Positions 17,356 through 26,537 of a DNA stretch of 64,000 nucleotides are shown in pieces. The stretch comes from Alkalinema pantanalense (GTDB lineage: Bacteria > Cyanobacteriota > Cyanobacteriia > Leptolyngbyales > Leptolyngbyaceae). Under the pieces are notes generated by a model that saw only the letters and a program-made list of their open reading frames with translations, made no database searches and had not been told where the DNA came from. Each line of letters opens with the position of its first letter. The stretch's first letter is position 1. Location of the stretch: positions 1 to 64,000 of the forward strand of contig NZ_JBLZFX010000006.1 of assembly GCF_050753345.1 (NCBI RefSeq), written 5' to 3'. Made by a program: the position numbers and the translations under genes.

Positions 17356-18651
17356 GTGACTACGAATTCCGATCTCCTCTCCCAACAGGATCCAGCAGTT
17401 GCTGCGCTGATCAATCAGGAACTGAAGCGCCAGCGAGATCACTTGGAACTGATTGCCAGCGAAAACTTTACCTCTCCTGCCGTGATGGCTGCCCAAGGTT
17501 CGGTACTCACCAATAAGTATGCCGAAGGTCTGCCTAACAAACGCTACTATGGCGGCTGCGAGTTTGTGGATCAGATTGAGCAAATTGCCATCGATCGCAT
17601 CAAGGAACTGTTCGGTGCAGCCCATGCTAATGTGCAACCCCACTCCGGGGCCCAAGCCAACTTTGCCGTTTTTCTAGCGCTGCTTAAACCGGGCGATACC
17701 ATTCTGGGGATGGATCTGTCCCATGGGGGCCACCTGACCCACGGATCTCCGGTGAACGTATCGGGCAAGTGGTTCAACGTCGTGCAGTACGGCGTCAGTC
17801 AAGAAACGGAGCAACTGGACTACGAGAAAATTCGGGAACTGGCTAAACAACACAAGCCCAAGCTGATCATCTGTGGCTATTCGGCCTATCCCCGCACAAT
17901 CCATTTCGATAAATTCCGATCGATCGCCGATGAAGTGGGCGCTTACCTGATGGCAGACATTGCCCACATTGCGGGTCTTGTTGCCACTGGCCATCATCCC
18001 AATCCCCTGCCCTATTGCGATGTCGTCACCACCACCACCCACAAAACCCTGCGAGGGCCACGCGGGGGCTTAATCATGACCCGTGATGCAGAACTGGGCA
18101 AATTGTTCGATAAGGCGGTGTTCCCTGGAACCCAAGGGGGGCCGCTGGAACATGTCATCGCAGCAAAAGCTGTGGCCTTTGGGGAAGCGCTGAAGCCTGA
18201 GTTCAAAACCTACTGCGCCCAAGTCATTGCCAATGCCCAAGCCTTGGCAGCGCAACTGCAAGAACGGGGTTTCAAGATCGTCTCCGGCGGCACCGATAAC
18301 CATTTGCTGCTGCTGGATCTCAGATCGATCGGCATGACGGGCAAGATCGCCGATGCGTTGGTCAGCGAAGTCAACATTACCGCCAATAAAAATACCGTTC
18401 CCTTTGACCCGGAATCCCCCTTTGTGACCAGCGGTTTACGGCTGGGGACTGCGGCCATGACCACCCGTGGCATGGGCACGGCTGAGTTCACAGAAATTGC
18501 TAACATCATTGCCGATCGTCTGTTGAGTCCGGAAGATGAAGCGGTAGCACAATCGTGCCGCGATCGTGTCGCAGCCCTCTGTGAGCGTTTTCCGCTGTAC
18601 GCCCACCTAGGTACCACTGCAGTTGGTGCTGCAGAACCGGCCCTAGTATAG
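17356..18651 (+). CDS. glyA: serine hydroxymethyltransferase
   Basis: PLP enzyme interconverting serine and glycine with tetrahydrofolate, supplying one-carbon units. The 431-residue length is normal. Landmarks are LIASENFTSPAV (32-43), NKRYYGGCEF (61-70), the cofactor pocket VDQIEQIA and HSGAQAN (96-102), ADIAHIAGL (200-208), and TTTTHKTLRGPRGG with the PLP lysine Lys230. The start is GTG; the next usable starts would remove conserved sequence. It is followed by a hairpin but no convincing terminator T-tract nearby. It appears monocistronic. Confidence 0.97.
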   Translation: MTTNSDLLSQQDPAVAALINQELKRQRDHLELIASENFTSPAVMAAQGSVLTNKYAEGLPNKRYYGGCEFVDQIEQIAIDRIKELFGAAHANVQPHSGAQANFAVFLALLKPGDTILGMDLSHGGHLTHGSPVNVSGKWFNVVQYGVSQETEQLDYEKIRELAKQHKPKLIICGYSAYPRTIHFDKFRSIADEVGAYLMADIAHIAGLVATGHHPNPLPYCDVVTTTTHKTLRGPRGGLIMTRDAELGKLFDKAVFPGTQGGPLEHVIAAKAVAFGEALKPEFKTYCAQVIANAQALAAQLQERGFKIVSGGTDNHLLLLDLRSIGMTGKIADALVSEVNITANKNTVPFDPESPFVTSGLRLGTAAMTTRGMGTAEFTEIANIIADRLLSPEDEAVAQSCRDRVAALCERFPLYAHLGTTAVGAAEPALV

Positions 18652-18675
18652 GGAAACCTTGCAGGGATAATTTGT

Positions 18676-18708
18676 CACCGGAGGCGATCGTCTAGGATGC
18701 CTCCGGTG
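18676..18708. other. hairpin after glyA
   Basis: CACCGGAGGC pairs with GCCTCCGGTG around a 13-nt loop containing GATCG. There is no T-tract, so terminator function is uncertain; it could stabilise the glyA mRNA end. Confidence 0.5.
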
Positions 18709-18881
18709 GATGATTTCAACCCGGTAGCAATTTCTGACAAGCCATCTTTTTGGTGGGCAAGTTTGAGGATGAGGAGTTCTTGAGATAGGAGAATAGACAA
18801 CCTACTCAAAACCGCTCAAATACCGATTGGACATCTCTGCGAGCGTTGCCATTGGCCAAGCTATTCTGAGTCAACTTTTTC

Positions 18882-18912
18882 GCAAAAGATCGCCTCACTC
18901 TGGCGATTTTGC
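18882..18912 (+). terminator. probable terminator upstream of the WecA-like gene
   Basis: GCAAAAGATCGCC pairs with GGCGATTTTGC around TCACTCT with a 2-nt bulge. The TTTT lies in the stem, so strength is moderate. It may end glyA read-through. Confidence 0.45.
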
Positions 18913-19111
18913 GTGTATGCTGAGGCACCTTAAGCGCGAATTCCTATCAGTTAAGCTAATCTTCGCTAAAACTTGACGGAACTTCCGAAAAAACCTCGAA
19001 GAAAAAAGCAAAATTGATCGCTCTTAATAAATCTTTGCTGAGTAACATCAGTATGTGGTAGGCTCTCCCTGCTGGCAACGTCTGTCCAAAGAAATTTCAC
19101 TGCACTTCCAG

Positions 19112-20161
19112 ATGCTGTCTCTTCTCTATCCCCTGGCTGCTTTCCTAATTGCTGCTCTAACCGTTATTGTTACCACCCCGTTCATCAAAAAAACGGCACT
19201 CCGATTGGGACTCGTCGATCGTCCTGATCCCCGTAAAGTGCATAAGCATCCCATGGTGCGATTGGGTGGGGTTGCTATGTTTGCGGGATTTTCCCTTGCG
19301 CTTCTCGTGGTTTGGTGGACGGGGGGCTTTGGGCAACTACCCCAAGTTAAAGAGTACGAAGCCTGGGGAGTTGCCCTAGGAGCCTTGGCTTATTTTGGAA
19401 TTGGCTTGCTTGACGATTTATTTAACCTGTCACCCCTAAGCCGATTGATTATGCAAGTCATTGTCGCGATCGCGGCTTGGTCAGCGGGAGTGCAGATTGA
19501 CTTCATTACAATTCCTGGATTGGGACTCCTTCAGCTTCCGGATCCGGTCAGTCTCGCCATCACAGTGCTTTGGCTGGTGGGCATGACCAACGCCATTAAC
19601 TGGATTGATGGTCTAGATGGCTTGGCTGCGGGGGTCTCTGGCATTGCCGCTGTGGTAATGTTACTGACCTGTATTTTCATGAAACAGCCTGCTGCCGCGT
19701 TGATTGCAGCAGCTTTAGCTGGATCCTCACTCGGTTTTTTGCGGTATAACTTTAACCCTGCGCAGATTTTTATGGGGGATGGAGGATCCTATTTTATTGG
19801 ATTCACCTTGGCTGGAATCGGCGCGATCGGCCTAGTCAAAGGCGTGACAACCGTTGCAGTCCTGTTGCCCTACCTAATTTTGGCAGTTCCCATTCTTGAC
19901 ATGTCGGCAGTCATCCTCGATCGGTTACGCAATGGGAAATCGCCCTTCATTGCAGACAAGCGCCATTTACACCATCGCTTACTCAATGCCGGACTCTCCC
20001 ATCGCCGTACCGTCCTGTTTATCTATTCCCTCACTCTTTGGGTCGGTAGCTTAGCCTTGGCCTTCTCAGGCGTTCCCAGTGGCTTTGCCTATGCCATTTC
20101 AGCGACTTTAATTCTGAGCTTTGCAGCTTGGCGAGTTTGGCGAATCGCAAAGCAAGCTTAG
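19112..20161 (+). CDS. WecA/TagO-type undecaprenyl-phosphate N-acetylhexosamine 1-phosphate transferase
   Basis: A polytopic membrane enzyme (349 residues, about ten helices) that moves a sugar-1-phosphate from a UDP-sugar to the undecaprenyl-phosphate carrier, the first step of many surface polysaccharides. Motifs: KVHKHPMVRLGGVAMF, LLDDLFNLSPLSRL (the Asp-Asp pair), NAINWIDGLDGLAAG, MGDGGSYFIGF, and DKRHLHHRLL with the His-rich loop typical of WecA rather than MraY. The frame opens at a GTG (19055); the ATG at 19112 begins directly at the first helix and is preferred. Sugar specificity is unproven. Confidence 0.9.
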   Translation: MLSLLYPLAAFLIAALTVIVTTPFIKKTALRLGLVDRPDPRKVHKHPMVRLGGVAMFAGFSLALLVVWWTGGFGQLPQVKEYEAWGVALGALAYFGIGLLDDLFNLSPLSRLIMQVIVAIAAWSAGVQIDFITIPGLGLLQLPDPVSLAITVLWLVGMTNAINWIDGLDGLAAGVSGIAAVVMLLTCIFMKQPAAALIAAALAGSSLGFLRYNFNPAQIFMGDGGSYFIGFTLAGIGAIGLVKGVTTVAVLLPYLILAVPILDMSAVILDRLRNGKSPFIADKRHLHHRLLNAGLSHRRTVLFIYSLTLWVGSLALAFSGVPSGFAYAISATLILSFAAWRVWRIAKQA

Positions 20162-20233
20162 AAATTCAGCCTAGAAATCTAGCTTAGAAATCCGGCATAG
20201 TCCAATAGCCTCAGAACAGCAGGTTCATAAACC

Positions 20234-21487
20234 ATGACGATCGTTGCAGAAGTGCTGAGTGTTGGCACCGAGTTATTGCTGGGCGACATTCTGAATTCCA
20301 ATGCGCAGTTTTTAGCCCAACAGTTGGCGCAGTTGGGGATTGCCCACTACTACCAAACCACGGTTGGCGATAATCCCGATCGTTTACGACGGGCGATCGA
20401 ACTAGCCGCGAGTCGAGCCCAACTACTCATCTTCACGGGTGGGCTGGGGCCAACCCCCGATGACCTGACCACGGAAACGATCGCCCAAACCTTCGGTACC
20501 CCGCTGCTGGAAGATCCCCAAGTCGTTGCAGACATTGCCCAAAAATTTGCAGCCCGTGGCAGAGCCATGACCGACAATAATCGGAAACAGGCGCTTCGCC
20601 CCCAAGGTGCCGCAATTTTGCCCAATCCCGTCGGGACGGCTCCCGGCATGATTTGGCAACCTCAGCCCAATGTGACGATTTTCACCTTTCCAGGGGTACC
20701 CACGGAAATGAAAGCCATGTGGCAGGAAACTGCCATCCCCTATCTCCAAGCCCAGGGGTGGACTTCAACCACGATCGTGAGTCGAACACTAAGGTTTTGG
20801 GGCATTTCAGAATCCAGTCTCGCTGAACGGGTCAGTGAATTTTTGAACCTGACGAATCCAACGGTGGCCCCCTACGCCAACTGGGGGGAAGTCAAACTGA
20901 GAATTTCTGCCAAAGCCGAATCTGCTGCTGCCGCTCAACACCTGATTCAACCCGTAGAAGCGCAATTACGAACGATCGCAGGCATTGATTGCTATGGCGC
21001 GGATCAAGATTCCTTGGCCTCCGTTGTAGGAGCTTTACTCAAGGCGCAGGGACAAACCGTCGCCGTGGCAGAATCCTGTACTGGCGGTGGGTTAGGACAG
21101 ATGATCACTGGGGTTTCCGGTAGCTCGGAGTACTTTTGGGGGGGCATCATCGCCTACGAAAACCGCATTAAGGAAAAAATCCTAGGTGTGGATCCTGCGG
21201 TACTACAAAGCGAAGGAGCTGTGAGCGCGATCGTTGCGGAACAGATGGCAATGGGGGCACGATCGGCCCTAGGCACTGACTGGGGCGTAAGCATTACTGG
21301 CATTGCAGGCCCCACCGGTGGAACGGATAGTAAACCTCTTGGCCTGGTCTACATTGGGGTAGCGGCCCCGGATGGCAGCGCCATGGCGCAGGAATACCGC
21401 TTTGGCAACCGAGGCCGGGACTGGCTGCGGCAAGTCAGTGCTTGCAGCGCGATTGATCAGTTGCGGCGACAAATCTTGGCTGGATAA
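20234..21487 (+). CDS. cinA: CinA family protein
   Basis: A full-length 417-residue CinA. The N-terminal half is a molybdopterin-binding-like domain with TGGLGPTPDDLTTE (68-81) and FPGVPTEMKAMW. The C-terminal half carries the PncC-type nicotinamide-mononucleotide amidase signature VAESCTGGGLG near residues 280-290, then GVSGSSEYFWGG and GITGIAGPTGGT. The family recycles NMN or pyridine nucleotides and has been linked to competence and DNA-damage genes in other bacteria. It is 72 bp after the WecA-like gene, possibly cotranscribed, though the functions are unrelated. Confidence 0.95.
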   Translation: MTIVAEVLSVGTELLLGDILNSNAQFLAQQLAQLGIAHYYQTTVGDNPDRLRRAIELAASRAQLLIFTGGLGPTPDDLTTETIAQTFGTPLLEDPQVVADIAQKFAARGRAMTDNNRKQALRPQGAAILPNPVGTAPGMIWQPQPNVTIFTFPGVPTEMKAMWQETAIPYLQAQGWTSTTIVSRTLRFWGISESSLAERVSEFLNLTNPTVAPYANWGEVKLRISAKAESAAAAQHLIQPVEAQLRTIAGIDCYGADQDSLASVVGALLKAQGQTVAVAESCTGGGLGQMITGVSGSSEYFWGGIIAYENRIKEKILGVDPAVLQSEGAVSAIVAEQMAMGARSALGTDWGVSITGIAGPTGGTDSKPLGLVYIGVAAPDGSAMAQEYRFGNRGRDWLRQVSACSAIDQLRRQILAG

Positions 21488-21730
21488 TCCTCATTCTGGC
21501 TGGATAACCCTACTCAGTTCGCCCTTACGTTTTTGTCAAGATTCGTTATGATTTGAATTAGGGAGGAGGAGTCCTGCAAAATTTCTGCTTGGCTTTACTT
21601 CGTTCCCTTGTTAAGATCAGGTTATGTCTACCTACAAGGATTTACTTCGGCGGAAGAGTCCTGAACTAGAAAGGTTGACGTTCCGAAAAGTGACTGTGTC
21701 CAGACTAGACATTAAGGAGAGGTCTGTTCA

Positions 21731-21871
21731 ATGGATGTCATTGATAAGGTTCTGGAAAAGGTAAAAGAGTGGGCTCGTAAGTTGATTGAAGCTTTACTAG
21801 GGCCGGACGCCCAACCCGAGCCTGAACCCATTCCAGTTCCAGTAGACGATCGTCGCCGCTACCCACGTTAG
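21731..21871 (+). CDS. small conserved-looking protein, 46 residues, unknown function
   Basis: Reads MDVIDKVLEKVKEWARKLIE and then a Pro/Glu-rich segment (PEPEPIPVPV) ending DDRRRYPR. An amphipathic N-terminal helix plus a proline-rich tail suggests a membrane-edge or protein-binding peptide. AAGGAGAG upstream gives a good ribosome binding site. Its reading frame has the bias of a real gene (acid-base helix, no rare composition), and the same layout is familiar from other cyanobacteria, though I cannot name it. It sits between cinA and aroQ. Confidence 0.65.
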   Translation: MDVIDKVLEKVKEWARKLIEALLGPDAQPEPEPIPVPVDDRRRYPR

Positions 21872-21954
21872 ACGAACGTTCAACTGAATCGGTTTCTTCT
21901 TACCTTTTGTTGTTCTTTTTCAGAACATTTGCTGACGCGACGAGAAGGTCAAGT

Positions 21955-22392
21955 TTGTTAAGCGTTTTAGTACTACACGGCCCTAACTTGAATCTCTTAG
22001 GATTGCGTGAGCCTGAAGTGTATGGCTCTACAACTCTGGTAGACATTAATTCAATGCTAGAGCAACTAGCTCTGGACTTGAGAGTCAGGGTGTCTAGTCT
22101 ACAGTCTAATCATGAAGGAGCCTTGGTGGATGCCATCCATGCTGCGATGGGGATTCACCAAGGCATTTTAATTAATCCCGGTGCCTACACTCACACTAGT
22201 GTGGCCATTCGAGATGCGATCGCGGGGGTTAATTTACCTACCGTAGAAGTGCACTTAAGTAATATCCATAAACGCGAAGCTTTTCGCCATCATTCCTACA
22301 TTGCCCCAGTTGCGATCGGGCAAATTTGTGGGTTTGGGGCTGAAAGCTATCGATTGGGACTGCAGGCTTTGGTCGCGCACTTGCAGCAATAA
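21955..22392 (+). CDS. aroQ: type II 3-dehydroquinate dehydratase
   Basis: Dehydrates 3-dehydroquinate to 3-dehydroshikimate in the shikimate pathway. The protein is 145 residues, the normal type II size. Motifs are VLVLHGPNLNLLGLREPEVYG with the catalytic Tyr at its end, QSNHEGALVDAIH, INPGAYTHTSVAIRDA, and VEVHLSNIHKREAFRHHS with the catalytic His. The frame opens at a TTG at 21907, but the TTG at 21955 has AGAAGG six bases upstream and gives a protein starting directly at the first beta strand. Both starts are non-ATG. Confidence 0.95.
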   Translation: MLSVLVLHGPNLNLLGLREPEVYGSTTLVDINSMLEQLALDLRVRVSSLQSNHEGALVDAIHAAMGIHQGILINPGAYTHTSVAIRDAIAGVNLPTVEVHLSNIHKREAFRHHSYIAPVAIGQICGFGAESYRLGLQALVAHLQQ

Positions 22393-22444
22393 ATGTCCTT
22401 ACCCTGGGTCTGTCCTAGCCCTAAGGGAACAGCGTATCAATCGA

Positions 22445-22587
22445 GTGCATCCCAGTTTTGCAAATTTGCCCTCATCCCCCAACCCCTTCTCCCAAAATAG
22501 GAGAAGGGGAGCCAGATTCAAAATTCAAATTCCCTCTCCCGCACTGGGAGAGGGAATTAGGGTGAGGGTTGTAAAGGTGGGATGCAC
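22445..22587. repeat. 143-bp palindromic MITE-like repeat
   Basis: Ends GTGCATCCCA (22445-22454) and TGGGATGCAC (22578-22587) are exact inverted repeats. Inside are a 10-bp hairpin CCCCTTCTCC/GGAGAAGGGG and a 12-bp hairpin ATTCCCTCTCCC/GGGAGAGGGAAT, and arms CCCTCA/TGAGGG. Elements of this look (CCCTCATCCCC...GGGTGAGGG) are widespread in cyanobacterial spacers. No transposase is present. Confidence 0.75.
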
Positions 22588-22806
22588 CCTATCAATCAAA
22601 GCCAAAGTAGATGGGTGGATGGATAGATGAATCAGGGATGTTTTCCTTAGCACATCCCTAAGCATCCATCGTTGTCACAAAAATACCCCAACTCCACACT
22701 CTGTTTGAGAGCTGATCAAGGCAGGGGTTGGACGGAGAAATTCTATCCGTGAATGTAATTCATTAAGCGTGACGTTCAACAGCTGCTGCCGTCCTCTATC
22801 AAGTGT

Positions 22807-23385
22807 CTATTTGAGATTGAGACGCTTGATTTCTGCATTAATCCGTTCTCGCATGTCGCTATTTCCCGCTTGTCGCTGGAAGCCGTTAAACTCCTCAGGT
22901 TTGAGTTGATATTTCTTGACGGTTTCTCCAGCAAAGCGGTTAAAGTTATTACAAATTCCTTGAACAGCTTCTCGAATCCCTCCTGGAATTTGTTCCAAGC
23001 CGCTGGAATGACAGACATTATTGGGCACATTGCCATCGGTTAGCTCTTTCACCTTACCAATCAAAGCCCGCCGCTGCTTTTCAATTTCAAACGCAGCCCG
23101 AACATAGCGGGTAAAGGACGATTCTTCTGCCCTTGCCCCCTGGGTTCCAACCAGACCGGTTCCAACCAAAACCGAGGAAGGGGTTCCGAGGGGAACGATC
23201 GGAGCCCAACTTGCTAGCAGGGTTAAGGACGATACAGTCCCGACCCACAGCGATCGAGCGAGCCAGCGACGAAACTGAGTTGGCTGGATTGGACAATCAC
23301 TCACTGGTAAATGGGCGTCTGGTAAATGGGATGGAAGCATTGTCTTGGGGGAGAACAGCAGGTTGATCATGGCAAAGTGTGACAT
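22807..23385 (-). CDS. DUF4168-like exported protein
   Basis: About 192 residues. The N-terminal 80 residues include a basic segment (FRRWLARSLW) and a hydrophobic stretch ending near GARAEE, consistent with a signal peptide or anchor for export. The mature part, SSFTRYVRAAFEIEKQRRALIGKVKELTDG through EFNGFQRQAGNSDMRERINAEI, matches the DUF4168 helical layout. Two cysteines (NNVCHSS and GICNNF) may pair. Function is unknown. Start choice is uncertain: GTG 23400, ATG 23385 and ATG 23340 are all in frame with no clear ribosome binding site. Confidence 0.75.
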   Translation of the reverse strand: MSHFAMINLLFSPKTMLPSHLPDAHLPVSDCPIQPTQFRRWLARSLWVGTVSSLTLLASWAPIVPLGTPSSVLVGTGLVGTQGARAEESSFTRYVRAAFEIEKQRRALIGKVKELTDGNVPNNVCHSSGLEQIPGGIREAVQGICNNFNRFAGETVKKYQLKPEEFNGFQRQAGNSDMRERINAEIKRLNLK

Positions 23386-23400
23386 TTGAGAAACTTGCAC

Positions 23401-23763
23401 ACAACAGAGGATTTATTTTCTAGATTCATTCTATGCGGGATAAGTTCCCTGACCTGTCACAGATTCTTGAAACCTCAGCAAGCCAGCTAGAAGATATGTG
23501 GAAGACACAGGGCGAGTCATCAAGTAACTCATTCGGCAGGTCTAGTGAGGAAGCAGCGTACCAATAACATCCCCCATGGAGGGTCAGAGGGGGAGGGTCA
23601 GAGGGGCGAGGGGAGGTTATTTCTGGGCAAGTCCCTTAAGTAGACAAACAACTAGTAGTTAGGAGAATAGTTAGGAGAACAAAAAGGTTGCCAGCCATTG
23701 CAGTGAATGACATTTCAATAAAAATTTAGCCCAGAAGGAAAACTCTGTGAGTCAGGAATTCGT
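23401..23763. other. spacer with a G-rich tandem repeat
   Basis: No gene is seen. Positions 23577-23616 hold GAGGGTCAGAGGGG repeated twice followed by GCGAGGGGAGG, giving five runs of three or more G on the plus strand. AGTTAGGAGAA is repeated near 23655-23678. Confidence 0.5.
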
Positions 23764-24747
23764 CTAACCTCGAAATAATTCGCACAGTTCGATCACCTTG
23801 GTTTGAAGAACTACCATTTCATCCGCCCCCCGTTTCAGACCAAATTCTAATTCCATACAGAGCGGAAGCGCCCTTTCCCAAGCTTGTAGCGGTGTACTCA
23901 CCACTTCCTGGCGGAGAAAGTAGAGTTGCTTGGGATTACCAATCTCAGCAGCTTGAGCGATCGTGCGATCGTCCCGTTCTCCAGACTCCAGCATGAGCTT
24001 GATCCAAAGGCGCTGGCGAAATTGGCCAATCAGTGTCGAAACAATTCGGAGCCCTGGTTCATTCTGACGCAGGAGATCCGCAACCAGTTCCAACGCAGTT
24101 GTAGTTTGTCCCTGCCGAATCGCTGCAAACAGTTTGAGGCTATTTTGATTGGAAGCCGTAACAATGGGCGCGATCGTATCGACATCGAGCGGTTGCTGAG
24201 TCGTTCCGGCTAAGAGTTGAATTTTTTCCAATTCACTGTGCAATTGCCGGGTCTGATTACCGACGGCTTCCACTAAATAATCCACCGCTGCACTGGTTAG
24301 CTTGAGATTCAGCTCTTGGGCAAGTTTACGGAGTTGTTGCACCAATTGATCGGTTTTCCAAGGAGGAATGGGCGAAAATTCTTGAATCTCAGCATATTTC
24401 TGTAAGAGCTTGGTAGATTTGAGACGACCATCGGGCTTACTTGCACTGGTCAGCAACAAGGTTGTGGTTGCAGGAATTGCTGGTAAAGTCCGCTCTAACT
24501 CTGCTAATAGGTCGTCTGCACACCGCTGAGCAATGGAAGTCTCCACAAGCCAGACGAAACGATTGCCCAAGCCAAAGGGAGGCGTCATGGCCTGATTGAG
24601 AGCCTGAACAATACCATCCGGTTGATCCGGGCCAATTTTGTCGAAGTTAAAACTTGCCCAATCCGGATCCAGGGTGTTTGCTTGTAGGGTTTTGACCGCA
24701 CGATCGCGGGCAAAGGAATCTTCTCCCCAGAAGAAATAAACGGGCAT
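23764..24747 (-). CDS. holA: DNA polymerase III subunit delta
   Basis: Clamp-loader delta subunit, 327 residues. The start MPVYFFWGEDSFARDRAVKTL is the typical opening of cyanobacterial HolA, with the degenerate nucleotide site (GEDSF). The AAA+ core includes TLLLTSASKPDGRLKSTK and a lid with LVEAVGNQTRQLHSELEKI, and the C-terminal helical collar contains GLRIVSTLIGQFRQRL. Length is normal. It opens the beta sliding clamp for loading during replication. The gene is isolated between spacers. Confidence 0.93.
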   Translation of the reverse strand: MPVYFFWGEDSFARDRAVKTLQANTLDPDWASFNFDKIGPDQPDGIVQALNQAMTPPFGLGNRFVWLVETSIAQRCADDLLAELERTLPAIPATTTLLLTSASKPDGRLKSTKLLQKYAEIQEFSPIPPWKTDQLVQQLRKLAQELNLKLTSAAVDYLVEAVGNQTRQLHSELEKIQLLAGTTQQPLDVDTIAPIVTASNQNSLKLFAAIRQGQTTTALELVADLLRQNEPGLRIVSTLIGQFRQRLWIKLMLESGERDDRTIAQAAEIGNPKQLYFLRQEVVSTPLQAWERALPLCMELEFGLKRGADEMVVLQTKVIELCELFRG

Positions 24748-24790
24748 AGCGTCCTATAACATCTTGCTTACTTGCAATATTCTTGCACTG

Positions 24791-24820
24791 CGTTTACTTA
24801 AACTACGTTTACTTAAACTA
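24791..24820. repeat. 15-bp tandem duplication upstream of the DUF1868 operon
   Basis: CGTTTACTTAAACTA is present twice in direct succession (24791-24805 and 24806-24820). Confidence 0.85.
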
Positions 24821-25036
24821 CGGTAGAAGTGTTCTGTTCCAAAGGGGCATTCTAACGCCTGTCCTTGGATGAGATCTCACCTTGGATGAGATATTACGTT
24901 GATCCCTGACTTGATCCCCAATCAAAAATATGCTGTCAAAGAGCTTTTTTAGATTGGTGAAAATTCCCTAGGTGAAGCGTCACTGATCCCGTTAGATTAA
25001 GGATAAATCTTCATTTTGTAATTGAGGCGATCGCTC

Positions 25037-25816
25037 TTGGACGAGACCTATCAAATTTATCTCAACCGACTGATGCGGATGACGCTGCCGGAAACCTATC
25101 GCTCCCAGGTGCAAAATATTCAGCAGTCACCAAAATTTGAGCGAAGTCAACCAGGCGATTGGCAGCCCAGCCCATTTCCAGGGTATACCGTTATTACGCC
25201 CCCTGGCCCTGAAGACAGTGCTAATCCTTCTCTGTATGAGCGTCTCACTGACTATCAACATCAGTTAGTCAAAACGTTGGGGCCCGATGTGTTTATTCCC
25301 ATTGCACCCGAGAGTTTTCATTTAACCATTGCAGACATTATCTGGGAAAGCGCCTATCGCCATGCCACCGAGGATCCGGAGTTTGACGGTAAGTTACGAT
25401 CGGGAATTGCGCAAAGTTTTGAGCAAAGCACCCATCTAACCAGTGGCCAGCCGATTCCCTTTCGGGTGGCCGGACTCATTGTCATGACCCGTGCTATTGG
25501 TCTTGCCCTCGCAGCTACCGATGAAGTAGGGTACAACCAAATTTTGGAGTTGCGACGAGCAATCTATCAAAATCCCAACCTGATTGCGATCGGGATTGAG
25601 CAGCAGTACCACTTCACCCCCCACATTACGTTGGGGTATTTGGGAGATGTCTCCCAAATTGATCGGGAGACTATGGCCGAAACCTGCGATCAACTCAATC
25701 AACCTTGGTTAGAGGCTACGGACGCGACATTTTGGGTAAAGCAGGCCGAACTGCGCCACTTTCCCAATATGATGAACTATCACCGAGAAGCAGATTGGCC
25801 GGTGTTTCAGTTCTAA
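25037..25816 (+). CDS. DUF1868 protein, 2H-phosphoesterase-like
   Basis: A 259-residue protein with two His-x-Thr motifs, HLTIADIIWES and HITLGYLGD, the hallmark of 2H phosphoesterases (LigT/ThpR-like fold). DETYQIYLNRL at the start and PSLYERLTDYQ fit the DUF1868 family. The reaction is unknown; members may hydrolyse cyclic nucleotides or 2',3'-phosphates. The frame is open from a TTG at 25022; the TTG at 25037 begins MDETYQ after re-reading Leu as Met, matches the family start, and has GAGG upstream. It is 6 bp ahead of cobH and likely cotranscribed. Confidence 0.85.
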   Translation: MDETYQIYLNRLMRMTLPETYRSQVQNIQQSPKFERSQPGDWQPSPFPGYTVITPPGPEDSANPSLYERLTDYQHQLVKTLGPDVFIPIAPESFHLTIADIIWESAYRHATEDPEFDGKLRSGIAQSFEQSTHLTSGQPIPFRVAGLIVMTRAIGLALAATDEVGYNQILELRRAIYQNPNLIAIGIEQQYHFTPHITLGYLGDVSQIDRETMAETCDQLNQPWLEATDATFWVKQAELRHFPNMMNYHREADWPVFQF

Positions 25817-25822
25817 ACGTTT

Positions 25823-26524
25823 ATGCCCCTACCCATGCATCCCATCATGGCGCAGAGCTTTGCGGTGATTGATCAAGAAATTGGGGATCACCGCTTTTCT
25901 TCGTCAGAGTATGCCATCATGCGTCGTGTGATTCACAGCACGGCGGATTTTGAGTTTAAAGAATTGCTTCAGTTTAGCCCCGGTAGCATTGCAAAGGCGA
26001 TCTCAGCCTTGCAGCAACGGGTTCCGATCGTAGTTGACGTGGGCATGGTGCGCCAAGGCATCGTCAACCTAGTACAGCAAACCTTTCAAAATCCTGTGAT
26101 CGTAGCTGTAGAACAGGCCACAGAAGCGGAACCTGGTCGCACTCGGACAGAAACAGGATTACTGCAATGCCTAGCCCAGTATCCCCAAGCGATTTATGTA
26201 ATCGGCAATGCTCCCACCGCGTTGTTGGCTCTCTGTCACTGGGCGGGAGAGCGATCCCTTTCTAGCCCCGCCTTCCCCGGCCCCGCACTAGTCATAGGTG
26301 CACCGGTGGGGTTCATTGCAGTCAAGGAGTCTAAACAGGCGCTGGCGGAGAGCAACCTACCGCAAATCCGCATTACAGACCGCAAAGGGGGATCTCCGGC
26401 AGCCGCTGCAATTCTCAATGCCCTTTTGGTTCTGGCTTGGGATGATTGGGAACAACAACCCTTGCGATCACACCCTGTAGCTGATTTAGCCACCAGACAA
26501 TCACTAACCACCGGGAGAGACTGA
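25823..26524 (+). CDS. cobH: precorrin-8X methylmutase
   Basis: Moves the C-11 methyl to C-12, turning precorrin-8X (or the cobalt form) into hydrogenobyrinate in vitamin B12 corrin synthesis. 233 residues. Family marks are RRVIHSTADFEF with the catalytic His38, VDVGMVRQGI, TRTETGLLQ, IGNAPTALLAL and GAPVGFIAVKESK. Length and order are normal for CobH/CbiC. It is the second gene of a three-gene unit with DUF1868 (6 bp upstream) and cbiET (13 bp downstream). No cobalamin riboswitch was seen upstream. Confidence 0.95.
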   Translation: MPLPMHPIMAQSFAVIDQEIGDHRFSSSEYAIMRRVIHSTADFEFKELLQFSPGSIAKAISALQQRVPIVVDVGMVRQGIVNLVQQTFQNPVIVAVEQATEAEPGRTRTETGLLQCLAQYPQAIYVIGNAPTALLALCHWAGERSLSSPAFPGPALVIGAPVGFIAVKESKQALAESNLPQIRITDRKGGSPAAAAILNALLVLAWDDWEQQPLRSHPVADLATRQSLTTGRD

Positions 26525-26537
26525 AACAAATTGCACC

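Noticed and set aside
21624..21764. 46-codon basic frame (MSTYKDLLRRK...) before the small gene at 21731
   Set aside because: It overlaps the better-supported 46-residue gene in another frame and has no ribosome binding site.
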